A stretch of DNA of 64,000 bases, from the NCBI RefSeq assembly GCF_001280595.1, contig NZ_LITU01000050.1, forward strand, positions 35,877-99,876, read 5' to 3'. Every line of letters begins with the position of its first letter. Position 1 is the first letter of the stretch. The notes below the pieces were generated by a model, which was not told the DNA's origin, made no database searches, and saw only the letters and a program-made list of their open reading frames with translations. A program made the position numbers and the translations under genes. Below, one piece after another: positions 8,116 to 16,451 of this stretch. Origin of the DNA: Paenibacillus xylanivorans (GTDB lineage Bacteria > Bacillota > Bacilli > Paenibacillales > Paenibacillaceae).

Positions 8116-8345
8116 TGCAGGCTTAGGTAAAGATGAATCCCATAAAACCCTGCATATATTCAGTGTATTCAAAGCCTATTGGATCCGTATGGATAAGGGT
8201 TTGAGAAAACTAATAAATATCCCTTATTGCCAATTTACCTTCTTAAATGTAACAATATGGGTTATTATATACGTAGTTCAGGACTAGTAGATGGGAGATG
8301 TTGTATTTGTGAAATACAAAAATCAGATATTATATGAATTCAATT
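8101..8345 (+). repeat. Decayed, internally deleted copy of the integrase/attI platform
   Basis: Three blocks match the platform at 11.7-13.1 kb in the same order. (1) GATCAGTAGTGCAGGCTT and flanks match 11736 on. (2) The 8139-8170 bases with GCATATATTCAGTGTATTC match the integrase coding sequence at 12030. (3) About 8225-8335, with TATATACGTAGTTCAG and the tail AGATATTATATGAATT, match 13000-13112, including the attI-like core. The bulk of the integrase gene is missing. Small frames in this stretch are not believed. Confidence 0.6.
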
Positions 8346-8366
8346 ACATGATTACGAGGTGATTCA

Positions 8367-8972
8367 ATGAGAAAAAATATAGCAATAATCATACTGATGG
8401 TTGGATTGATAATAAGCATGTACTTCAACTATCAATTCAAAGCGTACAAAGACAATCAAAAAGTTGATTACACGGTTAAACTAAATCATGGAACTCAAAT
8501 TGGTATAAAAGAATCAATTCAGAATTTAGATTATGTGATAAAAGGCTTAGAGGACAATTCTTCGAAGGAAACAGTCATATACACATTAGGAAATCTGGCA
8601 GTATCTTTGAAAGTGGGTGAAGAATCATTCGTCTTTCTGAATTCCGACTTTAGGGAAGATCAATTATCATCAACCAATTTAATCTATAATGTGTTTAGAG
8701 ATATGTATACGTATATAAGAGTAGAAATCATAGGTGAAATTTTATCGAATAAGATATCGCTAGAAAAAGAGTCGAGAAATCAACTTATTAAGGATATAGG
8801 AGTGCTTAAGCAAGATTTGGAGTATATTGATAGTCAATTTAACGAGGATATTCTGAAAGAACAGAGTCCTAAGTGGATTGAAAATAAATGGAAAGCGTTA
8901 ATTGGAGAGATTGTAAATAGAAATTCGGATTTTAAGTTATATGAAAGAATTAAAATGAAATACAATCTATAA
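8367..8972 (+). CDS. Membrane-anchored hypothetical protein (201 aa)
   Basis: One N-terminal membrane segment (residues 4-21, AIIILMVGLIISMYF) is followed by a mainly helical extracytoplasmic domain rich in Glu, Lys and Ile. GAGGTG lies 6 bases before ATG 8367. No family was recognised. It begins about 25 bases after the decayed attI-like end at 8335, exactly where a first cassette would sit, but no attC-like repeat follows it. The AT-rich composition resembles that of the cassette genes further on. Confidence 0.6.
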   Translation: MRKNIAIIILMVGLIISMYFNYQFKAYKDNQKVDYTVKLNHGTQIGIKESIQNLDYVIKGLEDNSSKETVIYTLGNLAVSLKVGEESFVFLNSDFREDQLSSTNLIYNVFRDMYTYIRVEIIGEILSNKISLEKESRNQLIKDIGVLKQDLEYIDSQFNEDILKEQSPKWIENKWKALIGEIVNRNSDFKLYERIKMKYNL

Positions 8973-9119
8973 GTAGTATGTGGAAGGCAACTTCCATCTA
9001 AATAACAACATATCTATGGTTTAGGCTGAGGACATATCTACAACACTCTAAACATAAAAATAATTGGTTTAGTGAGTGTGAAATTCGCTAATAGAGAGTA
9101 TTTTTCACCCAAGTATCGG

Positions 9120-9153
9120 ACCTTAGGAAGAGCATTCCTCTTAGGTTTTTTTT
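9120..9153 (+). terminator. Rho-independent terminator
   Basis: ACCTTAGGAA / TTCCTCTTAGGT stem with a short loop and an eight-T run. It ends the transcription unit of the gene at 8367. Between them, ACATATCTA occurs twice in direct orientation (near 9012 and 9031). Confidence 0.65.
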
Positions 9154-9236
9154 ATATATTAATGTCCATATATGCAAAAGCCTTGTCTACCATGTTTACA
9201 GACCTTGTTTAATTGCTTCTGAAAGAAGAAAATGTG

Positions 9237-9422
9237 ATGGAAAAACAGAAAGAGCAAACGATTCACGTCATTGAAACAATCGAACGATCTATGATGGCCC
9301 AATCGGCGAAAAGCCGACTGAGGCACCGACGAAAGAGATCACCTTTTATAAATTTTAATCACCTTATTTTGGTCAATCAACAGGTGTGGTATGAAATGGT
9401 AGTATTCTTGAGAAATAAATAG
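9237..9422 (+). CDS. Possible small basic protein (61 aa)
   Basis: A short frame from ATG 9237 with a purine-rich stretch upstream (GAAAGAAGAAAA). The middle is Arg/Lys/Ser-rich (SAKSRLRHRRKRSP) and the end hydrophobic. No homologue was recognised. It may be a fragment or spurious; it is kept because it fills the only gap between a terminator and the next gene. Confidence 0.25.
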   Translation: MEKQKEQTIHVIETIERSMMAQSAKSRLRHRRKRSPFINFNHLILVNQQVWYEMVVFLRNK

Positions 9423-9556
9423 TATTAACTAATATTTTCCGTTTATTTGAATATACAAGAAAGAATTAGGTGGTATTATTAACTTTGCATACTTCCCTAT
9501 ATTATAATATATTGGAAATGTCATGAAAATATTATACATTATACGGAGGTTATTCC

Positions 9557-10516
9557 ATGAAAAAAAAATTCAGTAAATTGTTGGCATTATCTTTAAGTAG
9601 TTTACTACTATTTTCAGCTAGCAGTGTTGTTTCAGCGTCAGACATTAATGCTTCAGTTAATGATGGTAATTCTGTTCTTCTTCAATCTGGGTGGACACAA
9701 AGCGAAATTGATGATCTTTTAACACCAGAAGAAGTAGCAAAATATGCAAATGGTACATTAGTTGATGCGACAACTCATTATGTAAAGCAAATTGTATCAA
9801 CTAACACTGAAAATAATTACTCATCGTCGATTACAGACTCTACAACTCTGCCTACTCCAATTGCAGGAACTGAAAAACTTGTCTCTATGAGCAAAGAAGA
9901 TTTTTACAGAGAGATTGCAGAATCCAACGAGGCTGAGGAGAATTCAGCAAATTTAATTAACCCACAAGCAACCTCTAAAAATGTATCCTATACAACAAGT
10001 GATGGATACATGAAATATACTATGGAGACTTATAAATTAGGTACAAATAAATATCAGTTAAATTTAAGATTTGAATGGGTAAAGAATCCTTCTCAAAGAG
10101 GTATTGATATCATGGCACTTGCTCATGGTCCACAACTAGTTCAGTCTGGGACGCAGAGTGATGTTACTTTCACTGCAAAGCATGATGCAATAATAAACGG
10201 AAAATCATATCCTGAATACCCAATTGCTAGTGACTCAGTAGTTGTAAATCCGGGTGGGACAGCAATTACATTCAAACTCCCAACTACATCTCTTAATTAT
10301 CAAGTAAATAATATTAGAGGCTACATGAGTTATGGAGGGCAAAAAGGGAACACTAGTGATGTAACAGTTGGGATTCATGGATATTATAAACATAAAGTGC
10401 GTTCACTTAATGTAGCTCCTACAGTAACAATTCCAGGTGGTCCTTCGTTAACGATATCTTCTGAAAGTACTTATGAAACGGAAAGCCCAACACCGTATTT
10501 CTCATTCAATCTTTAA
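9557..10516 (+). CDS. Secreted protein of unknown function (319 aa)
   Basis: A Sec signal peptide (residues 1-27: KKK start, hydrophobic core, cleavage after SASSVVSA) leads to a Ser/Thr/Asn-rich mature protein. The mature region has a SGWTQSEIDDLLTPEEVAKY segment at residues 45-64 and a beta-rich C-terminal domain (residues 140-319) containing many Gly/Thr/Tyr. A good ribosome site CGGAGG precedes ATG 9557. No catalytic motif is seen. A small membrane protein gene follows on the same strand. Confidence 0.7.
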   Translation: MKKKFSKLLALSLSSLLLFSASSVVSASDINASVNDGNSVLLQSGWTQSEIDDLLTPEEVAKYANGTLVDATTHYVKQIVSTNTENNYSSSITDSTTLPTPIAGTEKLVSMSKEDFYREIAESNEAEENSANLINPQATSKNVSYTTSDGYMKYTMETYKLGTNKYQLNLRFEWVKNPSQRGIDIMALAHGPQLVQSGTQSDVTFTAKHDAIINGKSYPEYPIASDSVVVNPGGTAITFKLPTTSLNYQVNNIRGYMSYGGQKGNTSDVTVGIHGYYKHKVRSLNVAPTVTIPGGPSLTISSESTYETESPTPYFSFNL

Positions 10517-10526
10517 TATGTTATTA

Positions 10527-10560
10527 TGAGGCCATGAATTATTTTATGGTCTCATCTTTA
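10527..10560 (+). terminator. Weak terminator-like hairpin
   Basis: TGAGGCCAT and ATGGTCTCA flank a loop of A and T, followed by TCTTTATT. It separates the secreted-protein gene from the next gene and is imperfect. Confidence 0.4.
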
Positions 10561-10587
10561 TTATAGAAGATGTAAGGAGTAAGAATT

Positions 10588-11067
10588 GTGGATAAAAAAG
10601 AAAATAAATCTATTATTTCCATTATTATACTTGTTGTGGTTGTATTGGGTGCTATTTGGTATTTTAAAGTGGGTTATTTATTAAGAAAACCAGAGATGCC
10701 CGAAGCAAATATTGAAATTCAAACCCAAATGGTTGATGGGGGTACTATTAATTTACGAAATGTTGATTACACGGAAGGACAAATAAAGGTCGGATATGAA
10801 GTGAAAGGATTCAGTTTGAAAGAGTATAATATTTCTTGTAAGCTTTATAATGGCGGGAATTTAATTTCAACTTCTGGCTCAACAGGTGGAGGTTTGATAG
10901 AACTAGACGAAAAGCATTATTACTTGATTGGTGATGAGAATATAAATCAGATTAATCTGCCTGAATCTGTAAATCTAACTGTGGAGATTGCAGTGATACC
11001 AAATGATTTTAGACAAAAACCTATAACAGCATCATTTAACGTGAGCCTTGATAAAGAAGTGCAATAG
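10588..11067 (+). CDS. Small membrane-anchored protein (159 aa)
   Basis: GTG start 9 bases after AAGGAG. One N-terminal membrane segment (residues 9-26, SIISIIILVVVVLGAIW) is followed by an extracytoplasmic beta-rich domain of about 120 residues. No family was recognised. It may work with the secreted protein just upstream, with which it is probably co-transcribed across a weak hairpin. Confidence 0.6.
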   Translation: MDKKENKSIISIIILVVVVLGAIWYFKVGYLLRKPEMPEANIEIQTQMVDGGTINLRNVDYTEGQIKVGYEVKGFSLKEYNISCKLYNGGNLISTSGSTGGGLIELDEKHYYLIGDENINQINLPESVNLTVEIAVIPNDFRQKPITASFNVSLDKEVQ

Positions 11068-11104
11068 ATAGATTGGAAAGAGGAGATGAGACCGTTGAGT
11101 TTTA

Positions 11105-11215
11105 TCAATCGTTGAGTAGTACGCTCGTTTCGCCAATTGAATCAGCAATGTGCTTAAAGGCGAGCGTTGTTCGTACTGCTCTATCTCCACGATTCTTAAT
11201 TCCCCAATACGCCTC
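11105..11215 (-). pseudogene. C-terminal remnant of an unknown gene
   Basis: On the minus strand, 36 codons (AYWGIKNRGDRAVRT ... SVLLND) end at a TGA. There is no start or ribosome site upstream and stops occur in the preceding sequence. It reads like the tail of a lost gene. It lies in the gene-poor stretch 11068-11826. Confidence 0.3.
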
Positions 11216-11478
11216 TAAAAAAAATGTGCCTGCATTTCATTTTTCTTGATTGAATCAGTTTCTGATTCACCTCTACGTTCGCTATTTTAAGAAATGAAGC
11301 GATATTCAACTTCTCATTAGTCTATGTCATTTAATTGGTTTATTTCAAGAAAAGTACACTTTTATCACTTCTGTAGTTCTATATAGTCGTCAACTATATA
11401 TTTGACTTGAACTTCAAGGCTGGCGGTTTAATGATCGTTAATTCGTTTTTGATCTGAAGAGAGATCCAGCCAGCTTTT

Positions 11479-11671
11479 TCAATATCTTCTCAGTTCAGCA
11501 AACGCATCCAGCTTATCAATTTCATGAAACGTCAAGGAATTGGCTGAAAGATCGACCGCTTTATTAAGGTCTCGTCCGGTTTCGATTGATCAATTTCATA
11601 CGCGATTGTACCAAGGTAGATAGCTATTAATAATAATATTGAGAGTAATATACATTTCTTTTAGGATAAAA
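11479..11671 (-). pseudogene. Frameshifted small membrane protein
   Basis: Minus-strand frames joined by one shift give a basic start, a membrane segment (KKCILLSILLLIAIYLG), then DQSKPDETL in one frame and NKAVDLSANSLTFHEIDKL in the next, ending DAFAELRRY and a TGA at 11479-11481. A ribosome-site-like AGAAGAAGGTG lies upstream. Decayed; function unknown. Confidence 0.35.
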
Positions 11672-11826
11672 CATGATTTCACCTTCTTCTTTTATATTTC
11701 AAATTCCCCAGCTAGTTTAACCATACAAAATGATCAGTAGTGCAGGCTTGGGTAAAGATGCTATGAAGTGGCGGTTTGCTATTAAACTTGCTTTGCGTAT
11801 CTCTACTTTTAAACATCCTATATGAT

Positions 11827-11886
11827 TCCGAAAGCATCGGAAGGTCGTCTGATTCCCTATGGGATGAAGAATGCCCTTCCTTTTTT
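11827..11886 (+). terminator. Two-hairpin attenuator-like element, copy B
   Basis: TCCGA-aagca-TCGGA (11827-11841) overlaps a terminator stem GGAAGG (11839) / CCTTCC (11875-11880) with inner ATTCCC/GGGAT and a T-run. Compared with copy A at 1516, the first stem has a G-C pair where copy A has A-T, so pairing is kept. It lies 53 bases before the start of the integrase pseudogene and may have governed its expression. Confidence 0.5.
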
Positions 11887-11939
11887 GTTTTTCAGAATTT
11901 CGGAGTAAACATAACTATTCAAATAAGGGAGAGTTTCTG

Positions 11940-12959
11940 ATGAATGAACATGCTAAATATGAAGAGGATATTACTATAATGAAAGGTTACACTGATTCAC
12001 TTCACATTCGAATCCCATACAACCCAGCATATATTCAGTGTATTCGCCAGATTACGGGCAGACAGTGAGAGAAAGTATGGATCATCCCCTACACCATCGC
12101 TGCTGTTCAGGAGTTCATCAATCAGTTCGATCCAAATGATGTTCAGATTACCCCGGAGTAAAGAACCGTTGCAGAAGGCGCTAAAGTAACGAGGATACAG
12201 TCGCAAAATGTATTGTAATCAGGTCGAACGTTTTCTGAGCAGTATTCCACTTAAAAGTACGATGTGACTACATCCAATGTTCAGACGTATTGTTTAGGTT
12301 TGCTTGAGCGAGGGATCTCCCATTCGAGCATGAATCAGACGATTAGCGCGCTCCGCTTTTATTGCAAACATGTGCTCCTTCACCCTACGGATATCCAGTA
12401 TATTCGTCCCAAGAAGCAGACCAAGCTTCCACAAGTGTTGTCCGAAAAGGAAGTTGCTCAATTACTCAAATCCGTAACCAACCCTAAACATAAGGCCATA
12501 TTGTTTCTGACCTATTCTTCCGGGCTTCGTGTAAGTGAAGTTGTGCGTCTGCGTTGCAGTGATCTGGATATTGAAAGGAAAACACTCCTCGTGAGACAGG
12601 GGAAGGGGCAAAAGGATCGGAGGACGCTTCTTTCAAATCTCGCCTGGGATATCATGCAGAAATACATAACTGAATATAGACCTAATCGTTGGCTGTTTCC
12701 GGGGCAATCTTCTGATCGACATTTTACTGAGCGGAGCGTGAAGAAGTTGTTTGAAGAAGCAAGAAGACGTGCAGGAATTGTGAAAAAGGTAAGTATTCAC
12801 GCTCTGAGACACTCCTTCGCCACTCATTTGCTGGAAAACGGGACAGATCTACGATACATTCAGGAGCTACTCGGTCATACGAGTGCACGAAAAACTCAGC
12901 GATATACGCATATTAGTAAGAAAAATATTCAGCGTATTCAAAAGCCCACTGGATCGTAA
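11940..12959 (+). pseudogene. Decayed integron-type tyrosine recombinase (integrase)
   Basis: An inactivated gene of about 340 codons. Part 1 (ATG 11940) has an N-terminal module, HIRIPYNPAYIQCIRQITGRQ, interrupted by TGA 12066 where Trp is expected, then VWIIPYTIAAVQEFINQF up to TAA 12162. Part 2 needs a frame change (KALK-stop-RGYSRKMYCNQVERFLS) and returns to the first frame before VTTSNVQTYCLGLL. Part 3 is an open catalytic domain (12264-12959) with all catalytic residues: Arg in SGLRVSE, Lys in GKGQKDR, HALRHSF, GHTS and Tyr in RYTHIS. The K-to-HxxR distance is about 68 residues, some 40 shorter than in IntI1, so the IntI-specific insertion is absent. It points the same way as the cassettes. 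Confidence 0.85.
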
Positions 12960-13012
12960 GGATATGGGAGATTGAGTATCCTGATATATCTCCCTTTTTC
13001 ACCAAATTTTTC

Positions 13013-13041
13013 TTCGCAAATATCACCGTATAGGTTATCAT
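13013..13041 (+). promoter_or_regulatory. Candidate cassette promoter (Pc-like)
   Basis: TTCGCA (13013-13018) and TATCAT (13036-13041) stand 17 bases apart, between the integrase end and the attI-like core, pointing into the array. The decayed copy near 8245 keeps TATTAT at the same place. The -35 match is weak, so this is a prediction from position and spacing. Confidence 0.4.
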
Positions 13042-13090
13042 ATACGTAGTTCAGATATCAGGTAGGATGTGTGGTATTTACGAAGTACAT

Positions 13091-13113
13091 AGATTAGATG
13101 TTATGCGAAATAG
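13091..13113 (+). other. attI-like recombination site
   Basis: Contains GTTATGCGAAAT (13100-13111), the same extended core (GTTANNNGAAAT) that closes the array's attC-like repeats. Unlike them it lacks the left arm and hairpin. It lies at the junction of the integrase platform and the first cassette, where an integron attI belongs. By analogy the crossover would fall between G13100 and T13101. Confidence 0.65.
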
Positions 13114-13189
13114 CATGCAAAACTATGAAAATCTGTATTTAAGAATAAAACATAATATATAAACCAAAACCAAATTGGAGGAATTTATA

Positions 13190-13585
13190 ATGAGTAAAGG
13201 AAGAATTTTAGGAATAGCTTATAACATAATACCTGTAAGTGATTTGGAGAAGGCATCTGAATGGTATGTTAGACATTTTGGGTTTAACATCAGAAATAAG
13301 AGGACTGATAATTTAGGATTGTTCAAAGATAATAGACCAATATTAGTTTTAGTTAAATCAGCCAGCGAATCAAGAGCAGTTTTTGAAGTTAATGGCAAGA
13401 AGCGTTGGGTAACGACTTTTTATACAGATGATATCATTAGTTTGCATACATATCTGGTACAAGAGGATGTTCGCGTAGGGGAATTATTTGATGAAGGACA
13501 ATATGGAAAGTTCTTCACTCTTGAGGATCTTGATGGAAATTTGTTTGATGTGTGGGAGAATCATGATTGTGAATTGAATTTCTAA
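13190..13585 (+). CDS. Cassette 1: VOC/glyoxalase-fold protein
   Basis: A 131-residue protein of the vicinal oxygen chelate superfamily: NIIPVSDLEKASEWYVRHFGF at the N-terminus and FFTLEDLDGNLFDVWE near the C-terminus (the second metal-ligand region, Glu in VWE). Such single-module VOC proteins act as dimers in antibiotic binding or isomerase/dioxygenase chemistry; the substrate is unknown. ATG 13190 follows GGAGGAATTTATA. First gene after the attI-like site, cassette 13101-13783. Confidence 0.75.
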   Translation: MSKGRILGIAYNIIPVSDLEKASEWYVRHFGFNIRNKRTDNLGLFKDNRPILVLVKSASESRAVFEVNGKKRWVTTFYTDDIISLHTYLVQEDVRVGELFDEGQYGKFFTLEDLDGNLFDVWENHDCELNF

Positions 13586-13631
13586 TAAGATTAAGTGCTT
13601 TGTAGGTAATTCAAAGAAGGCATGCTACATC

Positions 13632-13789
13632 ACATAACACCATATCTACACTGCGGGCTACGCCCTTGGTTCGCAAGAAGAGGAAAGCAGAGAAGTGGAT
13701 TCAACTCACAACCCTGCGAGGCTAAGTCCGTCGGACCCGGCGCTTTGCGCCTTAAGCCTCTCGGGTTCGCAGATACAAAAACGTTATAA
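13632..13789 (+). repeat. attC-like site 1
   Basis: Left box ACATAAC and right box GTTATAA, with inner arms ATATCTACACTGCG / CGCAGATAC. The centre holds further short stems (CTTAAGCC class). 158 bases. Right core continues GAAAT. Confidence 0.8.
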
Positions 13790-13834
13790 GAAATCCCCGC
13801 AAAGAGAAAATATTATAAAAGGTGGTTAATTCAA

Positions 13835-14389
13835 ATGAATAATAACTTTTGGGAATTGATAAATCGTTCCAAAGAACATGGTGAAGGACAAGTAGAATGG
13901 TTAACCAATGAATTAGTTAAACAAAAAACTGATGAGATTTTTAATTTTGAAAATGAGTTTAAGAACAAGATGGATCAGTCTTATACACCTTCATTATGGG
14001 GAGCAGCTTTCGTAATAATGGGGGGATGTTCCGATGATGGATTTGACTACTTCAGAGGTTGGTTAATTTCTAGAGGAGAAGAACTATATAATAAGGCATT
14101 AAAGAATCCTGAATATTTGGCTGAATATTTGATAGAAGATAATTTACAAGAAGATGTATTTGCACCTCAATTGGAAGAGATCTTATCAGTGGCATCAGAT
14201 GCATACACATATCAAAAAACCGGTGAATTTGAGTATGATGACGAAATTAATATAGAGTTTCTTGATGAATTAGAAGTCAGAGGATATAAATTTGAACCAA
14301 TAGAAATCGAATTTGATTGGGAAGAAGAAGACCTAGAGGAAAGATATCCATTATTGTGGGGAAAATTTGGAGAGAACCCACTTACATAG
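13835..14389 (+). CDS. Cassette 2: DUF4240 protein
   Basis: A 184-residue soluble acidic protein. The NNFWELINRSK start and the core WGAAFVIMGGCSDDGFDYFR followed by GWLISRGEELY are the signature of the DUF4240 family, often found in accessory regions without known function. The C-terminus is Glu-rich. GGTGG precedes ATG 13835. The length is typical of the family. Cassette 13784-14566. Confidence 0.8.
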   Translation: MNNNFWELINRSKEHGEGQVEWLTNELVKQKTDEIFNFENEFKNKMDQSYTPSLWGAAFVIMGGCSDDGFDYFRGWLISRGEELYNKALKNPEYLAEYLIEDNLQEDVFAPQLEEILSVASDAYTYQKTGEFEYDDEINIEFLDELEVRGYKFEPIEIEFDWEEEDLEERYPLLWGKFGENPLT

Positions 14390-14414
14390 GTAACGCTTCG
14401 AAGGCGGGTACATC

Positions 14415-14572
14415 TGATAACACAGCATTCCTACTGCGGGCATTCGCCCTTGATCGCCAAGGGGGATTTCAGAGAAGTTAATCAGGCGATACATTCAACC
14501 AGCTAAGTCTGACGACGCGTTCCCTTTGGTCACTTAAGCTGCTTGAACGTCAGGAATGCCAAACGGTTATAC
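14415..14572 (+). repeat. attC-like site 2
   Basis: Left box TGATAAC, right box GTTATAC. Arms GCATTCCTACTGCG / CAGGAATGCC. 158 bases, long class with CTTAAGC in the centre, closely related to site 3. Confidence 0.8.
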
Positions 14573-14626
14573 GCAATACCCTGAAATATTTTTATAAAGT
14601 CATTATACGAAGAGAGGAATGTTGTA

Positions 14627-15148
14627 ATGAATATTTGTTTGAAGTTCGGTGATACAAACTTTATTGGATTAGTTAATGCTCAGGAATATAAGTCTTTCGT
14701 AAATGAAGACTGGGAATTAGTTGAATTATTAAATCATTTTTCAATTGGGATGTTAAACGGAAACATATTGGTATACCAAATGACAAATGAGGGAATTGAA
14801 CATTCTTGGAATATTGATGTAGAAATTGGTTCAGAAAGCACTGATGAAGAATGTTTTAGAAAGGCTGAAGGTTATATAAAGGTTACGAACAACAAACTAT
14901 ACATAGTGGACTATGATTGTTTAACTATGTCCGCACAATTTGAAGATAATAAAGTCCCTGATGAAAACTGTGAGAACAACCAAATCAATCTAAATAATGG
15001 GACTTACAAAGTATCCTTTTACCAGTACTTTAATGTGGATGAGAACAGATTTATTGGTAGAACAGATATTGATATTAAGATTATTCTTACTTTAGTATCT
15101 AATTTCGAGAAAATTGCAGACAAAGTATTTTGGTGCACATTCTTCTAA
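14627..15148 (+). CDS. Cassette 3: hypothetical protein (173 aa)
   Basis: No family recognised. The product is acidic and beta-rich by composition, with alternating hydrophobic strands and no signal peptide; it might be an immunity-type or ligand-binding protein but nothing proves it. A GAGAGG site precedes ATG 14627. It fills cassette 14567-15331 and is followed 29 bases after its stop by attC-like site 3. AT-rich codon use, like its cassette neighbours. Confidence 0.6.
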   Translation: MNICLKFGDTNFIGLVNAQEYKSFVNEDWELVELLNHFSIGMLNGNILVYQMTNEGIEHSWNIDVEIGSESTDEECFRKAEGYIKVTNNKLYIVDYDCLTMSAQFEDNKVPDENCENNQINLNNGTYKVSFYQYFNVDENRFIGRTDIDIKIILTLVSNFEKIADKVFWCTFF

Positions 15149-15176
15149 GTTGCGTAATCGACGAAGAGGGTACTGC

Positions 15177-15337
15177 GTATAACAAAACATTCCTACGTCG
15201 TCGCTGACGCTCCTTGGTCGCCGGGAGGATTTTCAGAGAAGTTAATTCAGGCGACACATTCAACCGGCTAAGTCTAACGACCCGTTCCCTTTGGTCACTT
15301 AAGCCGCTTGAACGTCAGGAATGCGCAAACGTTAGGC
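15177..15337 (+). repeat. attC-like site 3
   Basis: Left box GTATAAC; right box GTTAGGC matches GTTRRRY exactly and continues GAAAT. Arms ACATTCCTACG / GTCAGGAATGCG. 161 bases; its central part is nearly the same as that of site 2. Confidence 0.85.
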
Positions 15338-15372
15338 GAAATCGACAATGACAAATATTTGGAGGAACAAAC

Positions 15373-16185
15373 ATGTCAGAAAAAATTGAAGAGAAAATTT
15401 TAAAAGATATATTGACAACAGGATTTCCACTTGAAATGGAAGTTGCAAATGAATTTTCCAGAGATCGTTGGTCTGTCGATCACAATAGCTATTATATTGA
15501 CAAAGATGAACTAAAAGGAAGGGAAATTGATCTAATAGCCAGTTATTTTTTGAATAACCGGACAGAAGTAATGGGTAATAAATACTTCGAACTACACTAT
15601 ATTATGCCGATAGAAATAAAATTAGCGAATAAAAAACCATGGGTGTTTTTTACTACAAATGTAACTAATCACGAAAGATCAATGGGTTACACGATTATAA
15701 AAAATACAACAGGTTTTAAAAACAAGCATTACGAATATTATCCAATCATAAAGAAATATAGTACTAAACTAAAAGAAAGTATTGGAAGATCATTTTATGA
15801 GGCGTTTTCTGGAAACGGGTCAAGAGACGACATATACAAAGCATTAACTGGAACTGTCAAAACTTTAGAGCATTTAGTTGAGACGTATCCGTATAAGGAA
15901 TACGAAGGTGATAACGATTTTTCAAATAGATTCTTGTATATTTATGAACCTACAATAGTCGTGAAGGGTTCTATATTCACGGCCAGTTTTTCAGAAACAG
16001 GCATAGAGGTAAATGAGACCGATTATGTTCAAATTGCATTTAAATATTTATCTCCAAACTACGAGAGACAAAATTATCATATACATGTAATAAGGTCTGA
16101 CAAGCTTTCAGAATTTATTGCAAACAAGGAGTCTAAACTAAAGAATTTATATAAAGAATTAAGTGATTTTGAAGGTATTTCGTAA
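15373..16185 (+). CDS. Cassette 4: PD-(D/E)XK-like nuclease-fold protein (270 aa)
   Basis: GREIDLIA (Asp53) followed by a hydrophobic strand MPIEIKLA (Glu81, Lys83) gives the spaced D...ExK pattern of PD-(D/E)XK nucleases, with an upstream Glu at 24 that could complete the site. The C-terminal half (residues 150-270) is of unknown fold. Restriction or phage-defence roles are usual for stand-alone members; that role is inferred. GGAGG precedes ATG 15373. Cassette 15332-16357. Confidence 0.6.
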   Translation: MSEKIEEKILKDILTTGFPLEMEVANEFSRDRWSVDHNSYYIDKDELKGREIDLIASYFLNNRTEVMGNKYFELHYIMPIEIKLANKKPWVFFTTNVTNHERSMGYTIIKNTTGFKNKHYEYYPIIKKYSTKLKESIGRSFYEAFSGNGSRDDIYKALTGTVKTLEHLVETYPYKEYEGDNDFSNRFLYIYEPTIVVKGSIFTASFSETGIEVNETDYVQIAFKYLSPNYERQNYHIHVIRSDKLSEFIANKESKLKNLYKELSDFEGIS

Positions 16186-16199
16186 GAAGTGTATACATC

Positions 16200-16363
16200 G
16201 CCTAACACCGTATCTACGCTTCTTCGCTAACGCTCTTTGGTCTGCCTGAGGATTTTCGAAGAAGTGGATCAGGCAGACAACCCTGCACTGCCTAACCGCG
16301 TTGCGGCCGGTCGCTATCGCTCCCTTAAGGCAGTGAGGGGGCGTAGATACAAGAACGTTATGA
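16200..16363 (+). repeat. attC-like site 4
   Basis: Left box GCCTAAC, right box GTTATGA + GAAAT. Arms CCGTATCTACGC / GCGTAGATACAAG. Centre with CTTAAGGCAGTG. 164 bases, the longest of the set. Confidence 0.85.
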
Positions 16364-16451
16364 GAAATTGCTGCAAACCTATATATAAAACCGCTCGGGA
16401 CTTCCACAGCAGTTTAAAAGTCGAAAGAAAAGTAAATTTGGAGGTATATGG

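Noticed and set aside
8105..8287. 60-residue + strand frame
   Set aside because: It lies wholly inside the decayed integrase-platform copy and has no start context.
5667..11939. Insertion sequence or transposon in the decayed zone
   Set aside because: No transposase fragment, terminal inverted repeats or target duplications were recognised.
12264..12959. Phage integrase of a prophage
   Set aside because: No phage structural or lysis genes lie nearby, and the site next to it matches the array repeats instead of a tRNA or single att site.
12264..12959. A functional 231-residue recombinase starting at GTG 12264
   Set aside because: Upstream codons in the same and neighbouring frames clearly encode the rest of the protein, and no ribosome site precedes this GTG, so it is the open part of a pseudogene.
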